The notes: generated from the sequence alone by a model not told the origin. A stretch of 40,331 nucleotides of DNA from Helochares maculicollis (GCA_033557835.1 JAWQRO010000388.1:1-40331), one strand, 5' to 3'. Shown: positions 1 to 13,384, counted from the first letter of the stretch. A program made the numbers and translations.

Positions 1-319
1 ACAGCTTGAATGGGATGTAATACCACACCCACCTTATTCTCCAGATTTGGCACCTTCAGATTATTACTTGTTCCGGTCTTTGCAAAATTTTTTGGATGGG
101 AAGACCTTTACCTCAAACCAGGACGTCTAGTACACCTTGGACCAGCAAAGACCAGAAGTTTTATGAGCGTGGGATCAATCTCCTGCCCGAAAGATGGGAA
201 AAGGTATTGGACCAAAATGGAGAATATATCATTTAATAAAATGTTTATACACTATAAAAAATCGTGTTTCATTTTCACCAAAAAAAAAGCAACGAAATTA
301 CTTTCCGAACAACCCAATA
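1..319 (+). mobile_element. mariner transposon, 3' end, decayed
   Basis: From base 2 the plus strand reads a mariner transposase catalytic segment containing HPPYSPDLAPSDYYLF, which carries the third aspartate of the DDD triad. It hits a stop at 128-130. After a frameshift, the usual mariner C-terminus continues from 156 (FYERGINLLPERW) to a stop at 234-236. The 3' inverted repeat follows, with cgaaattactttccgaac and then aacccaa ending next to TA at 318-319. The upstream two thirds lie outside the window. The stop and frameshift make it inactive. Confidence 0.9.
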
Positions 320-329
320 CCAAGAAAAA

Positions 330-1120
330 CGTGATTTAAGTACCGCCTTCCGTCAATTTTAAAATGAGTAACATAATTTATTGGAGCCAGACCATATTCA
401 ATCGGCACAGCTGGTACAATCTGTTGAGTTTAATGTCCAAATATTTTTCTGAATTTAGACTTCCCTTTATGTAAAAGAGCCCAGTTATGTGGTCAACTGC
501 TATACATGCCCAACCATTGACTTTGCGGTCGCTAAGTATAGGACTCAACAACCTAGTGAGAATTTTCGTGAAATTTCAAAAGCGCAGTGAGGATTTTCTT
601 GAGACCTCAAAAACTCAGTTAAAATTGTCTTGAGACGAATTGTGTCTATTAACAACCCCATTTAAATAGTGCTTCATCTTAAAAATATTTTTAAAGTCTT
701 GGTCGTTTTTAGTTTCCTTATCAAAAATTCCAAAAATTCTACTCTTCGGCCAAAATCATCTTCGGTTAGTTCTTGCAGCAATTGAATTTTGTATGGATGG
801 GATTTTTCTTTTTCAGAATATATTCATTACTGATGCCAGGTTGAGCAACCTCTCGAGTTCAAATATGAAGATTTCCCAGAAATAACAGTAAAATACTTAA
901 AACCACATCTCTTTCCCTGAGTGCTTTAGGACGACCTCTGTGCGGTTCGTCTTTGACTATCTCAATGTCTGCAAAAGTCGTTATCATTTTTGATACGAAG
1001 TGATAATTGCCGGTTGATTTGGATAAACTTCATTTAATAATGGACACACCTCATTTGAGTTTTTTTCTGTCGCCGTATCCAACCAGCATTAAGATGTCAA
1101 TCCTTTCTTTCCTGTTAAGT
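330..1120 (-). mobile_element. IS630/Tc1-mariner superfamily transposase relic (not a typical mariner)
   Basis: Reading the minus strand from about 1116 gives NRKERIDILMLVGYGDRKK, typical of the helix-turn-helix start of a Tc1/IS630-like insect transposase. A stop-interrupted stretch follows, then DEPHRGRPKALRERDV (about 918-965), HPYKIQLLQELTEDDFGRRV (about 745-810), NGVVNRHN (about 645-670) and GLFYIKGSLNSEKYLD (about 430-480). The order and spacing match a single transposase. The segment expected to hold the first catalytic acidic residue reads KMKHYLNG, so that site looks lost. The C-terminal part with the last catalytic residue is missing where the plus-strand mariner end begins, so this element is probably older and was interrupted. 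The family assignment rests on motif recognition. Confidence 0.7.
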
Positions 1121-1933
1121 GCGTCAATAGTTGAGGCTTGTGGATCACACAAGATCAACATTTTGTTGCAAATAATTTCTCTAAAACAACTCAAAACATT
1201 TTTGTATAGTAATGAATATTTTAAAAAATATTAATAAATTTAAACAAAATTCCATATGCTCTGTCCACCTATATATCCTAGTGAAAAACATTCCCCTCAA
1301 ACCAATCAAATTTTTCAAGATAAATAAACCTTACTTTAAAAGTCTCACAACTCAATATAACCGAATCGGTGAAAGAATTTTAGTTAATTTAGTGCTGAGA
1401 TAGCTTTAACGGTAGTAATGCACGCAAGTGTGCTTTCGTTTGGCACTACGATATATACGTAAACAGTATTTAAAAATATAGTTGTGAGGGCTCACGACAA
1501 AGTTCAATAGAAACCGCTCCACCAAAGCCTCAAACACTCCTATAAATGATTTATTACGCTAAATAACAAATTGTTACTTATCCCATAGAAAATTTTTCTT
1601 GGCCCCTTGACATTTATTAAGCCCAATGATACTTTCTCACGATAACCCAAATTGTTATCTTATTATTATGTTATTATAGGCTACTAACAGATATAGCTTA
1701 TTACACAGTAGATAAAGTGCAGCAACTACAAATTGCGCTTGAATTTTTCCGGAACGTTTCTTTAATGTTCGCAATGTCAATCGTCCAGGATGGGACTTTA
1801 TTCATTAAATGATACGATCATCATACGCGGGCTTTATGCTATTCAAATTCAATCCTCCTCTTTTTGTTATTTGGTTACAATGGATTTATATCAATGCATT
1901 TAGGGCAACATCAGCGCTTTCAGTCACCCACCA
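1121..1933. other. AT-rich spacer
   Basis: No exon with family similarity or splice support was seen. The short open frames here (for example 1212-1403) are AT-rich chance frames. Confidence 0.5.
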
Positions 1934-2274
1934 AATGGAGACTTTCTTTCAGTTGAAAAAAGCGGGGCTTTCGCTTGAAAAATTCGTAGGATTTTAATGG
2001 AAAACGAATGTTTATCCCGAAACACACAACGAATTTTCTAGACAAATTCGAAGTGTTTAGTTGAAACATGAAGATTTTGTATAAAAAATCAGAGCATTCT
2101 CTGATGGTGCTTTCGCTTGATATGTCGTGATTTTCGCTTGACATGTCGAGATTTTCGCTTGATATGTCGGGATTTTCGCTTGAAAAATCGGAATTTTTAC
2201 TTGAAATTCGAAATTTTCGCCTGAAAAATTGGGATTTTCGCTTGAACAACCTGTGCTTTTGCCCGAAGAATTCT
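1934..2274. repeat. 21-bp imperfect minisatellite, about 16 units
   Basis: The clearest units run 2108-2272, with a consensus close to gattttcgcttgatatgtcg, varying to ...cttgaaaaatcg and ...cttgaacaacc. More diverged units with the same gctttcgcttgaaaaattcg core extend back to about 1934. The period of 21 bases is seven codons, so long frames stay open. On the minus strand it reads as SSENxDI/M heptads. I take this as a tandem repeat, not a gene, because there is no flanking splice or start context. Confidence 0.8.
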
Positions 2275-3431
2275 TCTAGTGGAAAAAGGAGCCCAAACCA
2301 AATATGGGCTCTGGATAAATATACGTAAATTCGGGTGGAGTAAGGTCCAGACGGTAGTGAAACAGCTTGGGCTAAATATTACCGATTCGATTCTACGCGT
2401 CTCACTCCACCCTACTCTTCTAACCCATTTTTACGCATTATTCTACGTTAAATATTTAAGGGGGTTTCTCACGCTTACTTTATTGATATACAAATAAACC
2501 TAATTCTCACGCTTTATTTCATGTGCATATCATAAGTGGTTAATTTGCAAACAAAAAAGGGTATAACGGTATTTCCGCAGTGAACAAATTTATGCTTTTA
2601 ATCGTTCGTTGCGTACAATAAATAATTTTCCTGCCGGCAAGGATGCAAATATTTGGGACCTAAAATTAATTTTCTTGTCGCAGAAATGCGAATTATTTTT
2701 CTAGAAGCATCTGTTCAATATATGTAACAGCATTAGCAATGAATATTCATAAAACCGTAATTAATAAGCACCCATACCTTAGATAATCCTTACAGTAGTG
2801 GGTACCTGCTTGCATATATCTAATTATACTTCTCAATATCATATCTCATTAGCGTATTTTACTACGTACTGTCGAACTAAAAATAGATATTAAATCAACT
2901 GACATGTAAATAAATCGGTATTGAAAATAGGCAAAAAATAACATTAAAATTTAAGATGGGATTTCCATATTAATTACGTTAGGATTTTACATCTGTAAGG
3001 AAGAATGATGCTGCAATTTTCAATTAAAGAATCGGGTATGCAAGAGAATTGTCTCACTTTAGTTATCTGCTGTTCGTTTATTGTAGTAAAAAAACAATAA
3101 AATACGCCATAAAATTTCTCAAGATTGATTTAACACCAAATAAAACTCTAAAAGTGATTATATAATAAAAAGTAAACAAACACCAATAAAAAGGAATCAG
3201 AACATTTTGTAAGCCTGCCTAACTCATTTTATTATTCATAAAGTCAGTTTTAAGCCCGTTTTTATTGTGTTCGGATTTTTTATTATTAAACCATTAAAAT
3301 TATTACAAACATAATTGTTGTCATTGCTTAATATTTGTGCAGAGGCACAAATCGAGTTTTGTTGATATGTAAAGTACTTTCAAAAACAAAAGGCCAGCGA
3401 CATTGAATAATTATCACCTTGGAATTGGTGC
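2275..3431. other. AT-rich spacer
   Basis: No recognisable coding segment or transposon was seen. If the exon at 3438-3720 is real, this would be its intron. Confidence 0.4.
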
Positions 3432-3437
3432 ACTTAC

Positions 3438-3720
3438 CTCAATTCCAGCAAAGTGAAGCACAAACAATTTTTTTAAAAAACAACCAAACGTTGCGATTCG
3501 GAACTTGACCCTTCGCCAAAGGTTCGATTTCGCGCGTATTTTTCGAAAACTCCGCGTTACAACCTCCCCGTTCGGCAGTTGTTTCCAGACTGGCTATCAC
3601 AGCTGGCTGTATAAAGACGAGAACAGCGTGGTAGAGTGCTAAGGTATAGCAACTCACATGTTAGAGGTCGTCTTGTCGATTTAATTAGTGAAATTCCTCG
3701 GGATAGGGCCTGCGATCTGA
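3438..3720 (-). other. possible first exon of an unidentified minus-strand gene
   Basis: The minus strand has a strong splice donor, GAG|GTAAGT, with the exon's last base at 3438. Just upstream is a stretch clearly richer in G and C than its surroundings (about 3500-3650, with several CG dinucleotides), as seen at many insect promoters. The frame that stays open across it (3439-3657) matches no family I know, so the exon may be untranslated. The next exons would lie to the left, and none is recognisable before the window edge. Only the donor and the composition support this call. Confidence 0.35.
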
Positions 3721-5274
3721 TTTAGATATCGTTAGTTAGTGTTGAACTGAAAGAAATATTACGCGTTCGAAGTAGAAGGGAGGAATTTTAAATGGAAAGA
3801 GATTTTTCGTGACCTTCCGCGATATGATAAATTACAATTGCGACTGACGTCCGAAAATAGAAACGTCCATAAAATACATTAAATGTGATTTTGTATTTAT
3901 AAGATGATTTCAAAATTAGAGTAGTGAACTCGATTAAAAATAGTGAACACGATAGTGTATGTTACCACTAGACGTATTTAGTAAACTGCAATCATTACCT
4001 AGTAAATATAGCTAGCAAATTCTGTTTGCGCAGGCCGAAATGCAAACAGTATCGAAGTGTAAACTAACTTTACTAAATTTCAAATAAACACTAAACTCCC
4101 TTTATGTATTTATTTTGGACTCAAATTTATTACGTGCTAATTTGAAATAGTTATGGTTCTATTGGCACAACGCGAATAAGTTTTCAAATTCTAAACATAC
4201 ACTCAGAATACTAGAAAGAAAATATAAGCGTGAAAGTTCTTTTATGAAAGTTAAAATATTTTTAACAAAATATTTTCCTACATATCCTAGGCTTTAAAAA
4301 AGTTTGCTTAATGCCGAAGTTAAGCGGTTTAAATTATTGTTTGCTAAAAAAAATTAAGTTTTGACACACACTCCTCTCACTGTTCACTTTTCTACAAATA
4401 GTTATCTCACAAAGTGAGTGTAATAAACCACTAGATTTTTCGATTTAAACCAAATTCAAAGCTAAAAATGAATACGTAAGTGCAACATCTGCATCCCGGA
4501 TAAGCATAATCCAGTTGATTAGAATTATTATAATAAATCTTAGGTCTAGGGTTCATAAATCTTGTCGCTCCTACGCCTCGACTGTCGCCAAAGACGCGAA
4601 ATTCAGTTTAAAGATGACTGATCTCAATTTAAGCTAATTGGGTACTCAGTCTATTTAACACTTACTTGCTGGCGGACCAAAGGAACTGTTGTTAGGTCGA
4701 TCTTGTATCAAAGAGTAATTGATTTCAATGCTAATTTAGTTATGTACATTTGACACTTGAGGTTGTTGTTGTCTTGGGATCAGTAGTGTATTTAGGCTTT
4801 CGGGGGTCCTAAATTAAACAACTGCTTCCTACCTTCCTAAGTTTTAATGAAAATAATTTACGGTGCAATAAATTTTTAACGCCTATGTGTAATTAATATA
4901 TAAACAAGCATTAAATTAATTAACAGGTAATATAATTTTACATTCGCGAAGTATAATAAAGGGAAGGTATTGCGATCATGAAAAAATTCGACCACGAGAT
5001 TTTAACGGATCTCCACGTTTTGAATCCATTTTGATCTGAGATGATAGTATATCACTTTCTACATAAAAAGCAAAGTTTCTAATTGTTATAAATTTAACTA
5101 TTAGAAGTGCTGACATTACTCAAAGAACAGACTATTCATTTAAAAACTACTTATTATTGTCTTTTATAACGCGAAATAATTTGGCAAGCACTAATAATTC
5201 AAGCCTAATGGATGCCAGTTACAATAAAATTTTCTGACTGTCGGTAAAAATACATTTATGTCTAAGAAACGGTA
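3721..5274. other. AT-rich spacer
   Basis: No coding segment, RNA gene or transposon was recognised. Confidence 0.45.
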
Positions 5275-6060
5275 AATTTTATTTTTATCAAAATAATTTC
5301 CATCATTAACTATAATTTCCGATCATCTTTCCAGCAATTTCTGGATTGCATCGAAAGAAAATTGTTTGTCTGTTGATGCGATCCATTCTTCAAGACTTTT
5401 TTTGATTTATTCATGGTTTCTGAAGTGCTGGTATTGAAGAACAAGTAAAAATCTGATGGAGTGCAATTCGGGGAATATGTAATATGTGATAGAGTTTTAA
5501 TTTTAAGTGCTTCCAACTTTACGCTCTTTGTTGATTGGAATACGACGTGTTCCGTTCAAAATGTTCTGATCCCACCAAATGCCCAGCATAATATTACTTC
5601 CATGAATGTTTCGTTTTGCCGTTGATGTGGATAGTTCACCTGGATGATCCCATGATTTTTTGTGTTTAGTTATCACAGAAAAGCTATTTTTATCGCCAGT
5701 CACAATGTAATGCAAAATAATGCCATCTTTGGGGTACTGTAAGTAAAAAAATTGCAAACCATTAAACGATTTTCAATGTTGGCGTCAGTCAGTTCATATG
5801 ATAGTTTTCCTTCATTTGAACTCTTTTCGTGGCATGTAAGCGTCTGCTTATTGCTGCTTGTGTGACATCTGAATGTTTTGCAAATTCTTTTTCTGTTTCA
5901 GCCAAGATTTCTTCTAATAATGACTTTAATTTTTCATCTTTGAATGTTTTAGTGATATCAAAATCATCGCGTTTGAATCAATAAACAAGTTTTCGCAAGT
6001 CTGTTGAATTGGTGCATGTTCTCCATACGTGTCTGTAAGAAGACATTATTGGAGTTGCTT
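5275..6060 (-). mobile_element. mariner transposon relic with internal deletion
   Basis: The minus strand carries a decayed mariner transposase. Near 6050-5990 is TYGEHAPIQQTCEN. KLKSLLEEI and then SDVTQAAISRRLHATKR (about 5950-5820) form the second helix-turn-helix. IVTGDKNS holds the first catalytic aspartate (codon 5692-5694). HGSNIMLGIWWDQ follows. The segment that should contain the second aspartate is missing, and the frame joins straight to TYSPNCTPSDFYLF (about 5450-5490), where the third catalytic aspartate is asparagine. The C-terminal ERW motif is interrupted by a stop near 5325. It is inactive. Confidence 0.85.
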
Positions 6061-8426
6061 CATTCCACATATACCCCATAAAAATAGAAGCGGATTTATA
6101 TTATAACGTAATAATACTGTATCGTATCGTATGATGCAGAAATCAAACCGGTATCTTATATTATCATTTTTATATGTGCCTTTCAACTTTTTAGGCCTGG
6201 TTCTTCCTTAGCGCAAAAAATTCAGTCAAATTAATTATTGATAATATATTGATTTAAATATAAGTTAAAAAATTATTTTTAGACTATGTCTATTTATTTA
6301 CGCCCAACTGTCAACTATTTCTTATTCCCTTCTTTAATTATCTTTATCCAATATATCCATTTCCGTTGTTCACTTCACTACGCTGTATTATTAACTGTTC
6401 TATCAATTGAGCGAAATTTCTCTTTGCTAGATGTCTTAAGTTTCAGTAAGTCCACTAAAATAGTCTAGAATTGACCAGACACAAACAAAACCGATTCTCG
6501 AATATCAGTAATTCTTGAACATTTAAACGTTTTGCCAACCGACTCAGCGACATAACCGTCTACTCGCCCGGTTAACTCAGTAGATTGTCCAGCAAGACTC
6601 TTTAGTAAATTCGGTTGCCTATTTAGCAGAGGGATTCTTTATGTAATGTGAGGGACATGCCTTAATGCCTCGCCACCCCTCACTAAGAGAATTTGAAAAG
6701 ATCCGTGATATATTCCTATATGTAGATTTATCGATTCATATTGATTATTAAAATCATTCTTCTAAACGATGGTTGTCAAAAGTGAAAATGTTCGTATGCA
6801 CTCGCATTTGTAGATCCTAAAAATTTATCAAAAACTGCACATGCTACGCTTACTCGAGATTCGCTCGCGCATCTCTCGCGAAATGGAAATGCGTTAAAGG
6901 ATAAACATACTTAAAAATTGTTCCATCTAACGACAGCACCTTTGTGCCTTCTTAGATTACTCACTCAAGTTATTATAAAAATTGATTTTTTTATTAAGTC
7001 AAACATACGTTAATACTTGCATATGCCCCTTTAAGTACATTAGGGCAATAAAAATGTTTGTAAATTCGTACTGCAAAACTGGGCTCAACAGTTGATGCAT
7101 CTGCACTTTGCATCAGATAAGCGAGTATCTGAAGTATGAATAACATATGTTCTAGATATATTTTGAACTGCCCACTATATACAAATTTTGAAATTCATAC
7201 CATACCGTGTTTTGAAGTTATGCAGGTCTTTAATTTTCATTACACGGCTTACTAAAATTTAAGAGGATGAACTCCAGCATTACAATATTATTAAAATAAA
7301 TCTTGTAAAAAAAACCATCAAGAGCCAAAATCACTTGCTCCTAGAATGGAAAACGTATTAAGGAATGAAGCCGCTTAAAAAGTGTATTGCATTTACTTCA
7401 TTCGCTACTTTAGTTTTTAAGTGTTCATTTCTCAATGGAAGTGTTTTCATTTTAAGACTTACTCCCTGCCCCAAACTTGTCGAAGCAAGAAAAACTATTT
7501 TATGCAAACATTTATGTTATTATGAAAACATGGGATTCTCATAAAGCAACATAATTTCCAGAGTATCCAGAAATCAATTTCATTACTCGATTTTGAATTT
7601 ATTATTCGTTCCTCTTAAGAGACCAACTTACTAGAGAAGATGAAGTTTTGCCTAGTATACATTCTAATCATGTTTCGCACTTGGTCACAAAATTTAGCTG
7701 GTAATACAAATTTAAGATTTTCAACAATTATTGGAATTTTTAGTTATCCCAAGATAACATGAAATATTCAAAGTTCAAATGATCGCATTCCTGGTGTTTG
7801 GGTCGAGTCAAAATTTAGTGTTTACTAAATGTTATTGGCTGATGAAAGAAATTTGTATGTACAGCTTAATAACTCAATTTTATTGTTGACATGAAAAATT
7901 TCAAACGGTTTTACTAGAACAGCCGTGTGCTAAATTTTATTATTCCAGTTCAAACAATCCAAGCACTATCTTATCGGCATACATACTCAGAGGACATGCT
8001 AAAAATGGTTAAAATGGTTTCAGGGACATGAATGTCCAGTTAAAGTCGAATCCTTGCATAATCACAATACCTTCTATTTACCATACTCTCATAGTAGTTT
8101 TCTTACAATAAATACAATCATGTCAATAAATATCTATAACAAAAAAAGATTTCACAGCAGAAGTGCTTTTAAAGGATTATAGAACCACAAATCCTTTAAG
8201 TTTAATTTAGCATTTTGGTTAAAACAATTGATAAGTACCCTCGGTCCACTCAGCATGTACAGCTTTTATGTCGTAAGACAAGTAATTGAAGATGATCCAA
8301 AACTTAGATCTTATCCATAGTGTAGTGTGTTATTTGCATACAATTCTATCAAGCTCTATTTCCAATGCCTTCTACAGATTAACGAAATTTGCAAGTTTAT
8401 TCTGTAAAACTCATAGTTACTGAATA
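6061..8426. other. AT-rich spacer
   Basis: No gene was recognised. Patches at about 6530-6700 and 6840-6890 are richer in G and C than the surroundings, but no frame there matches a known family. Confidence 0.4.
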
Positions 8427-9265
8427 TACTTATTCAATAAGTTTTCGGTTCGATATGAAAGAGCGTTGCTACTAGTCTAAATTTTTTTGTTGTCGGTACA
8501 CTCTTCATATGAATGTATATAAAGTTTCATTTCAATCTGTCGATTCATTTATTGGCTACAAAACATTTAATAACGAAAAGTCACAGCATTTTTTTTAATG
8601 TACGAATTAAGCATTGTACAGTGATTGAATTTTTATTTTTGAAAGGATTAAAAGCAAAGGATATTTACGAACAAATGTTGAAAGTGTGCAAAGACTCTTT
8701 GCCTACAATTAATACAGAAGAAAAATGTTTTGCACAATTTAAATGTGGCCGTACCAGCCTTGAAGACGATCCACGTCAACGTCGTCCAAATATAGCAACA
8801 CTAGAATTCATAGAAATGATAAAGGATATCGTATTGAAAAATCGTTGAGGGACTGAAAGATTTAGTAGAAGCTGGTAGAAGCCTTAGGCATCTCATTGGG
8901 CAGTGGAAACAATACTTTGGCTAAAGTAGTGAATTTCAGACAGCTGTGTGCACAATGGATGCCGCATTTGCTAACAATGGAATAAAAACACTTTTGAATG
9001 CGTCTTTCTCGGTAACATTTAGAGCGTTTTCGAAAGGATAAAGAGGAATTTGTGCGTCGATTTTGGAAAGCATTTTTCATCAAATGATGAGGTCATAACA
9101 TGTGGGAACAGTAATTTGCAGCCGTTCCAGATTCTCACTTCACGGATGGAATTCATAAATTGGAATCTTGTTGGAAGATGTTCAGGGAGAGTATACTGAA
9201 TAATAGTGTATTTAAAACCATAGCATTGTTTTTGATACCGAACCGAAAACTTATTGAACAACCTA
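8427..9265 (+). mobile_element. short mariner element with both inverted repeats and TA flanks
   Basis: Inverted repeats are visible at both ends. The left repeat ttcaataagttttcggttcg starts at 8433, and its reverse complement ends at 9258. The outermost bases differ slightly, and TA flanks sit at 8427-8428 and 9264-9265, the target site expected for mariner. Inside, 8513-8848 is an open frame of 111 codons whose second half is a mariner N-terminus (VIEFLFLKGLKAKDIYEQM, then FKCGRTSLEDDPRQRRP). Frameshifted fragments follow (QLCAQWMPHLLTMEQ-like, about 8940-8980; RKDKEEFVRRFW, about 9032-9067). The catalytic triad region is absent, so this is an internally deleted, non-autonomous copy about 835 bases long. 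Confidence 0.9.
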
Positions 9266-12200
9266 GTTTTTATTAAAAAGGACATCTTAAAAGCAATGAA
9301 ATATTTAAAAAGGCGATTGTATCTAAGCGAATATCATTTTAGCTTACAATGTCTAATGACGTAACATGTTGATTACCAACAAGACATCTCATAAGGTTGT
9401 TTTCCTGCACAGGATGTCAACTGAGAGTTTTCTCAAAACTTATTTACATATAAATTTTGTATAGCTATAACAAAGGTATAGCTGTGTTAAAATTAATAGT
9501 TGGCCTCTAGGAAGAGAAGAAAAAAATCAAGGTTTGCTTAAATGAACAGATAATTTACTAAAGCATGAGCAAATAATATAATTGTATAATTTTTAATATA
9601 ATATTCTGGGACTGGAATCTTTGAAGAGAGCATTTGCAGTCAAAATGTTAATAGTATTGGGAGTAACAGCACTAAGTATGTTATAGGAACAATTTCACTA
9701 GAACTTATCCAACAAATAATTAAGTCAGATAGATACTGAATAAAGAACAATATTTTAGTTAGGAGTGTAATTTACTTTCCCAACTGCCTATTTTACAGCC
9801 TCTCAAATAAGTCAACGATTGGTTGCTTAGCCATTATGAAAGGACATATATTAGAAATGAAACAGTGGAAGGGATGGACTGTAAAGACTGGAATAAAATA
9901 TAAAAAAACACTTTTAAGTCTGCAAAATATTTTTAGTGAAAAATGTTTAGTTCTATAACATCATTTATATATTTAAAAAAAAATTAAATATGTGTTCATT
10001 TTCACTTCATATCATGCACCATTCTCATTTCAGTGCAATACTAAGGAAATAAAAGATTTACAACATTTATTCGATTCTCTTGGAGAGTTTTTGATGTACT
10101 CAAATTTATTTCGTAAGATTGAAACTATTCTCTTTTTAGTAATTTTCCCAATATTTCCTTTTCTGGGTCCTAATTTCTCTTTTCGCAAATACCAAAAATT
10201 AAATATTACCCTCTGCGATGTATTTCAAATGTACATATTCACATTGCATTCTTTTACTGCTATTCAAGATACACCTACACCCAGGATGGGAAGTAAGATT
10301 AAGCCTTTTCCAGCAAATGGCTGAAATGTCTTGGAAGGTAGTGCCATAGGTTTGCTCACCACAGTAGTTTTATATGACTATTAGCCATCGTAAATTCAGA
10401 GATATGAAGTAAGCCCCAGCCTCTGACACATCCAAACTTACAGACTCGTGGTGCAGATAATATACAAGGTATGCCAATCGTAAATTTACAGATTAAATCT
10501 CTCAGTTTCAATGCAAGTAAATTAATCTTCTGCTGCGAAAAAATTATCACATCAAGCATCGACATGATCGAAAAAAATGTAAACCATCATTTCTCTCAGT
10601 ATTGCAGCACTAAACCATTCCGACATTCATACAAAAAAAAAGTAAAAACCAATCTTACCCATTACTTTTTCAGTATAAAAAATTCAAAATAAAAATTCCT
10701 TGCTATCCAAAAATCGTGGACATCCCGTAGCTCAACCTAAACAAAACAAAAATAAATTAGTTAACGTATTCACAATTCCAAGTCACTCTTAGCACATAAC
10801 ATAATTTTAAGAGCAACTTCAATAAGAATGAATCTAATATTTAAAATAACAAAATTTGGTTATGTAAACAGTAATTATTTTGAGATTGATCAGTTATAAA
10901 CAATAATTACTTTCGCAGTGCATATAAGACTTTGAGTTTTATCTATAAGACAAGTTCATTTCAAAACAACTTGACAAATGTTTCACAAGTGATTCTTTTA
11001 TGCACTTTATTTTCTTTACACTCAATAAAACTGCTCCATCGACATTATTTTTAACAGAATAAAAATTATAGGCTGGACAATACTTTACCTAATATTAAAT
11101 CCTTTTGCTTAATCATAGCAAGCAAATTTTGGGGGGCCAGTTTGAGGGTCTTAATTTATTAATCAGTAGTTATAATATTTTACTACTTCTTGAATAAATG
11201 ATGTTAAGCATCTTCATGATCTTGCTTTTCACTATGATTTGTTTTTATTCACTTAAGTATTTCGTTTTTATTACTTTTAACATTTCATGTTGCTTTCACT
11301 GGGCAGAGTCTGTGTTTGTGGTGACAAAGGCACTCACTAGTTTGGGTTTAAAATGATATATTTAATGGGTGTTCACAACTTATTTATCAATGTTAATATA
11401 AAATTTTGTTGTCTTTCAAGTGTCTCTTTGGGCCAAATTTGGCCGTAATGAGTATATTTTAGAACATAAAAATTAATAAGTTTACTAAAAGATCCCATAT
11501 ATCCCAACTATTAAACCTGTTTACTGAAACATAAAAGTTTGGTTCACTTTGCAAAAATAAAAGGTTTTAAAGTGTAGAGGTCTACTACAGAGAAGATTTC
11601 AATTAAAATTAAGATGGTAAGTTGGTTTATTAAAAAACAAATAGTAAAAACAAAAAATAATTGAGATTATGATGCATGCACTAGGTGTTTGTTAAAAAAA
11701 ATCAGCAGAATTTAATATTTATAATATATAAAACATGTCGAGATTGAATTGTTAAATTTATACTTACAAACTTATTAAGTATATTTCCAAAAGTTTTTCT
11801 AGTACGTGCCCTCTTATCACTGTTAAAATTAAAGTATACATTTTTGAAGTAGCATTCCTTCATCTACTCACAACTTCCAGCCTTTTTCTTTTCTATTTAA
11901 GAAATTTCTCTAGCACCTTTCATAAGTGTCATTGATTTCAATTCAAGGGAGTCAAAATTCAAACAAATAAGCGTGTGGTGAGAATGTTCATATTTATTAC
12001 ATAAAAATTCTGGAATCTCTCGATCATAATCTATTATTTAGTTATAATAAAAAATGTTTATGCCTTTAAAAATAAATAAAGTACCATGTCTTTGAAAAAT
12101 AATTTCTTTAAAGTAAATTACATTTCATTCACATAAGTTTTGTACAATTTTTAATTGTTAAATAAAAATAAATGAAAAATTAATCATAATATTTGTCTAA

Positions 12201-13384
12201 ACTTTTGCTGACAAACATTTAGTGACATTTATTAAATCTAAATAATGATAATTAACCTAACCTAATCTAGAAAAAGAAACATTTATACACAAATTATTGT
12301 ATGAATATCATAAAATAAGTTCATAGGTAGCAGTCAATATTGGCAATACTTGTCACAACTCTTATCATTGTTTTTAATATACGTAAAAAAATAACTATCA
12401 AATTAATCAGATTTGCTCGGGATACTGTTATTTTATTTGATTGTTTTAAAAGAAATCGCTTTAAATATATTTTATGGGCGTTTAACCTGGCTTGGTGCAC
12501 CTGAAATGTGGATTTAAAGTTTGATTACTGATTTGTTTGGATGAGCTAAAAAATTCTAAAAATGTATACAACGTCAATATAGAAAAAGACAAACAGTTTT
12601 TGCAACTATTTATATAACATTTATTACAACATTTAATTATGAAAGTACACATTTAGTTCTACGTCCATTCGTAGTTCGTCATACTGTATATTTTCAAGCT
12701 GATTATTTGGTCCTTAACTGCTTCTACCTTTAATACTTTAATTTAAAATATACAGTATCGACTAAGATGAGATTATAGCATGTTTTATTTGCATTGTGTA
12801 TGCATCATCCAGTGTAGATTTTTATTTTTAAAACAGGTTTGTCAGCAAAATGACGCATAAGATATATTTTGCATTACTTAGTTTTTGTTTTTTTATTGCA
12901 TAACCTGGATAAGCCAGGAAAAGCAATGAGTGCATTTCATTATATTTACATTTGCCTGTAAATTGATGTACGAATTGTTTAAATATTGATGCCATTTTTC
13001 TTTCGTAAAATTAGTTTAATATTGTCCTGACTCTGCAAAAAAATGAATTGAAAATTACTTAAGTGGAAGGTTATCTTCGTTAATGGAAGACTAATTTCAT
13101 TGTTTACATTCTATATTTAATGAAGCTTTACTGATTTTTCTTGTTATCAATAAAAACTTACAAACAGATTTATGTTAGATTAATGGCCATATCAAAAAGA
13201 ATTTAAGTATATTAATTATTTTATTTATTACAAATTTCCACCCGCTAGTATAAAAAATGCACTTTTTGTTACGTCCAATTAATCTAAACAGTTGAATATT
13301 GAATTCCAAAGTTGTGAAAGCTATACAAATGACCATTTTTTAAAAGTACCAAATATGTTTTGTTTAAAACTTTCTTAATATTTG
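9266..13384. other. AT-rich spacer
   Basis: No protein family, RNA gene or transposon was recognised in either strand. The right end may include the 3' UTR of the RGG gene. The open frame at 9992-10324 has no recognisable similarity. Confidence 0.4.

Noticed and set aside
9992..10324. 110-codon plus-strand frame as a gene
   Set aside because: Phe/Ile/Leu-rich from AT-rich DNA, with no promoter, splice context or family similarity.
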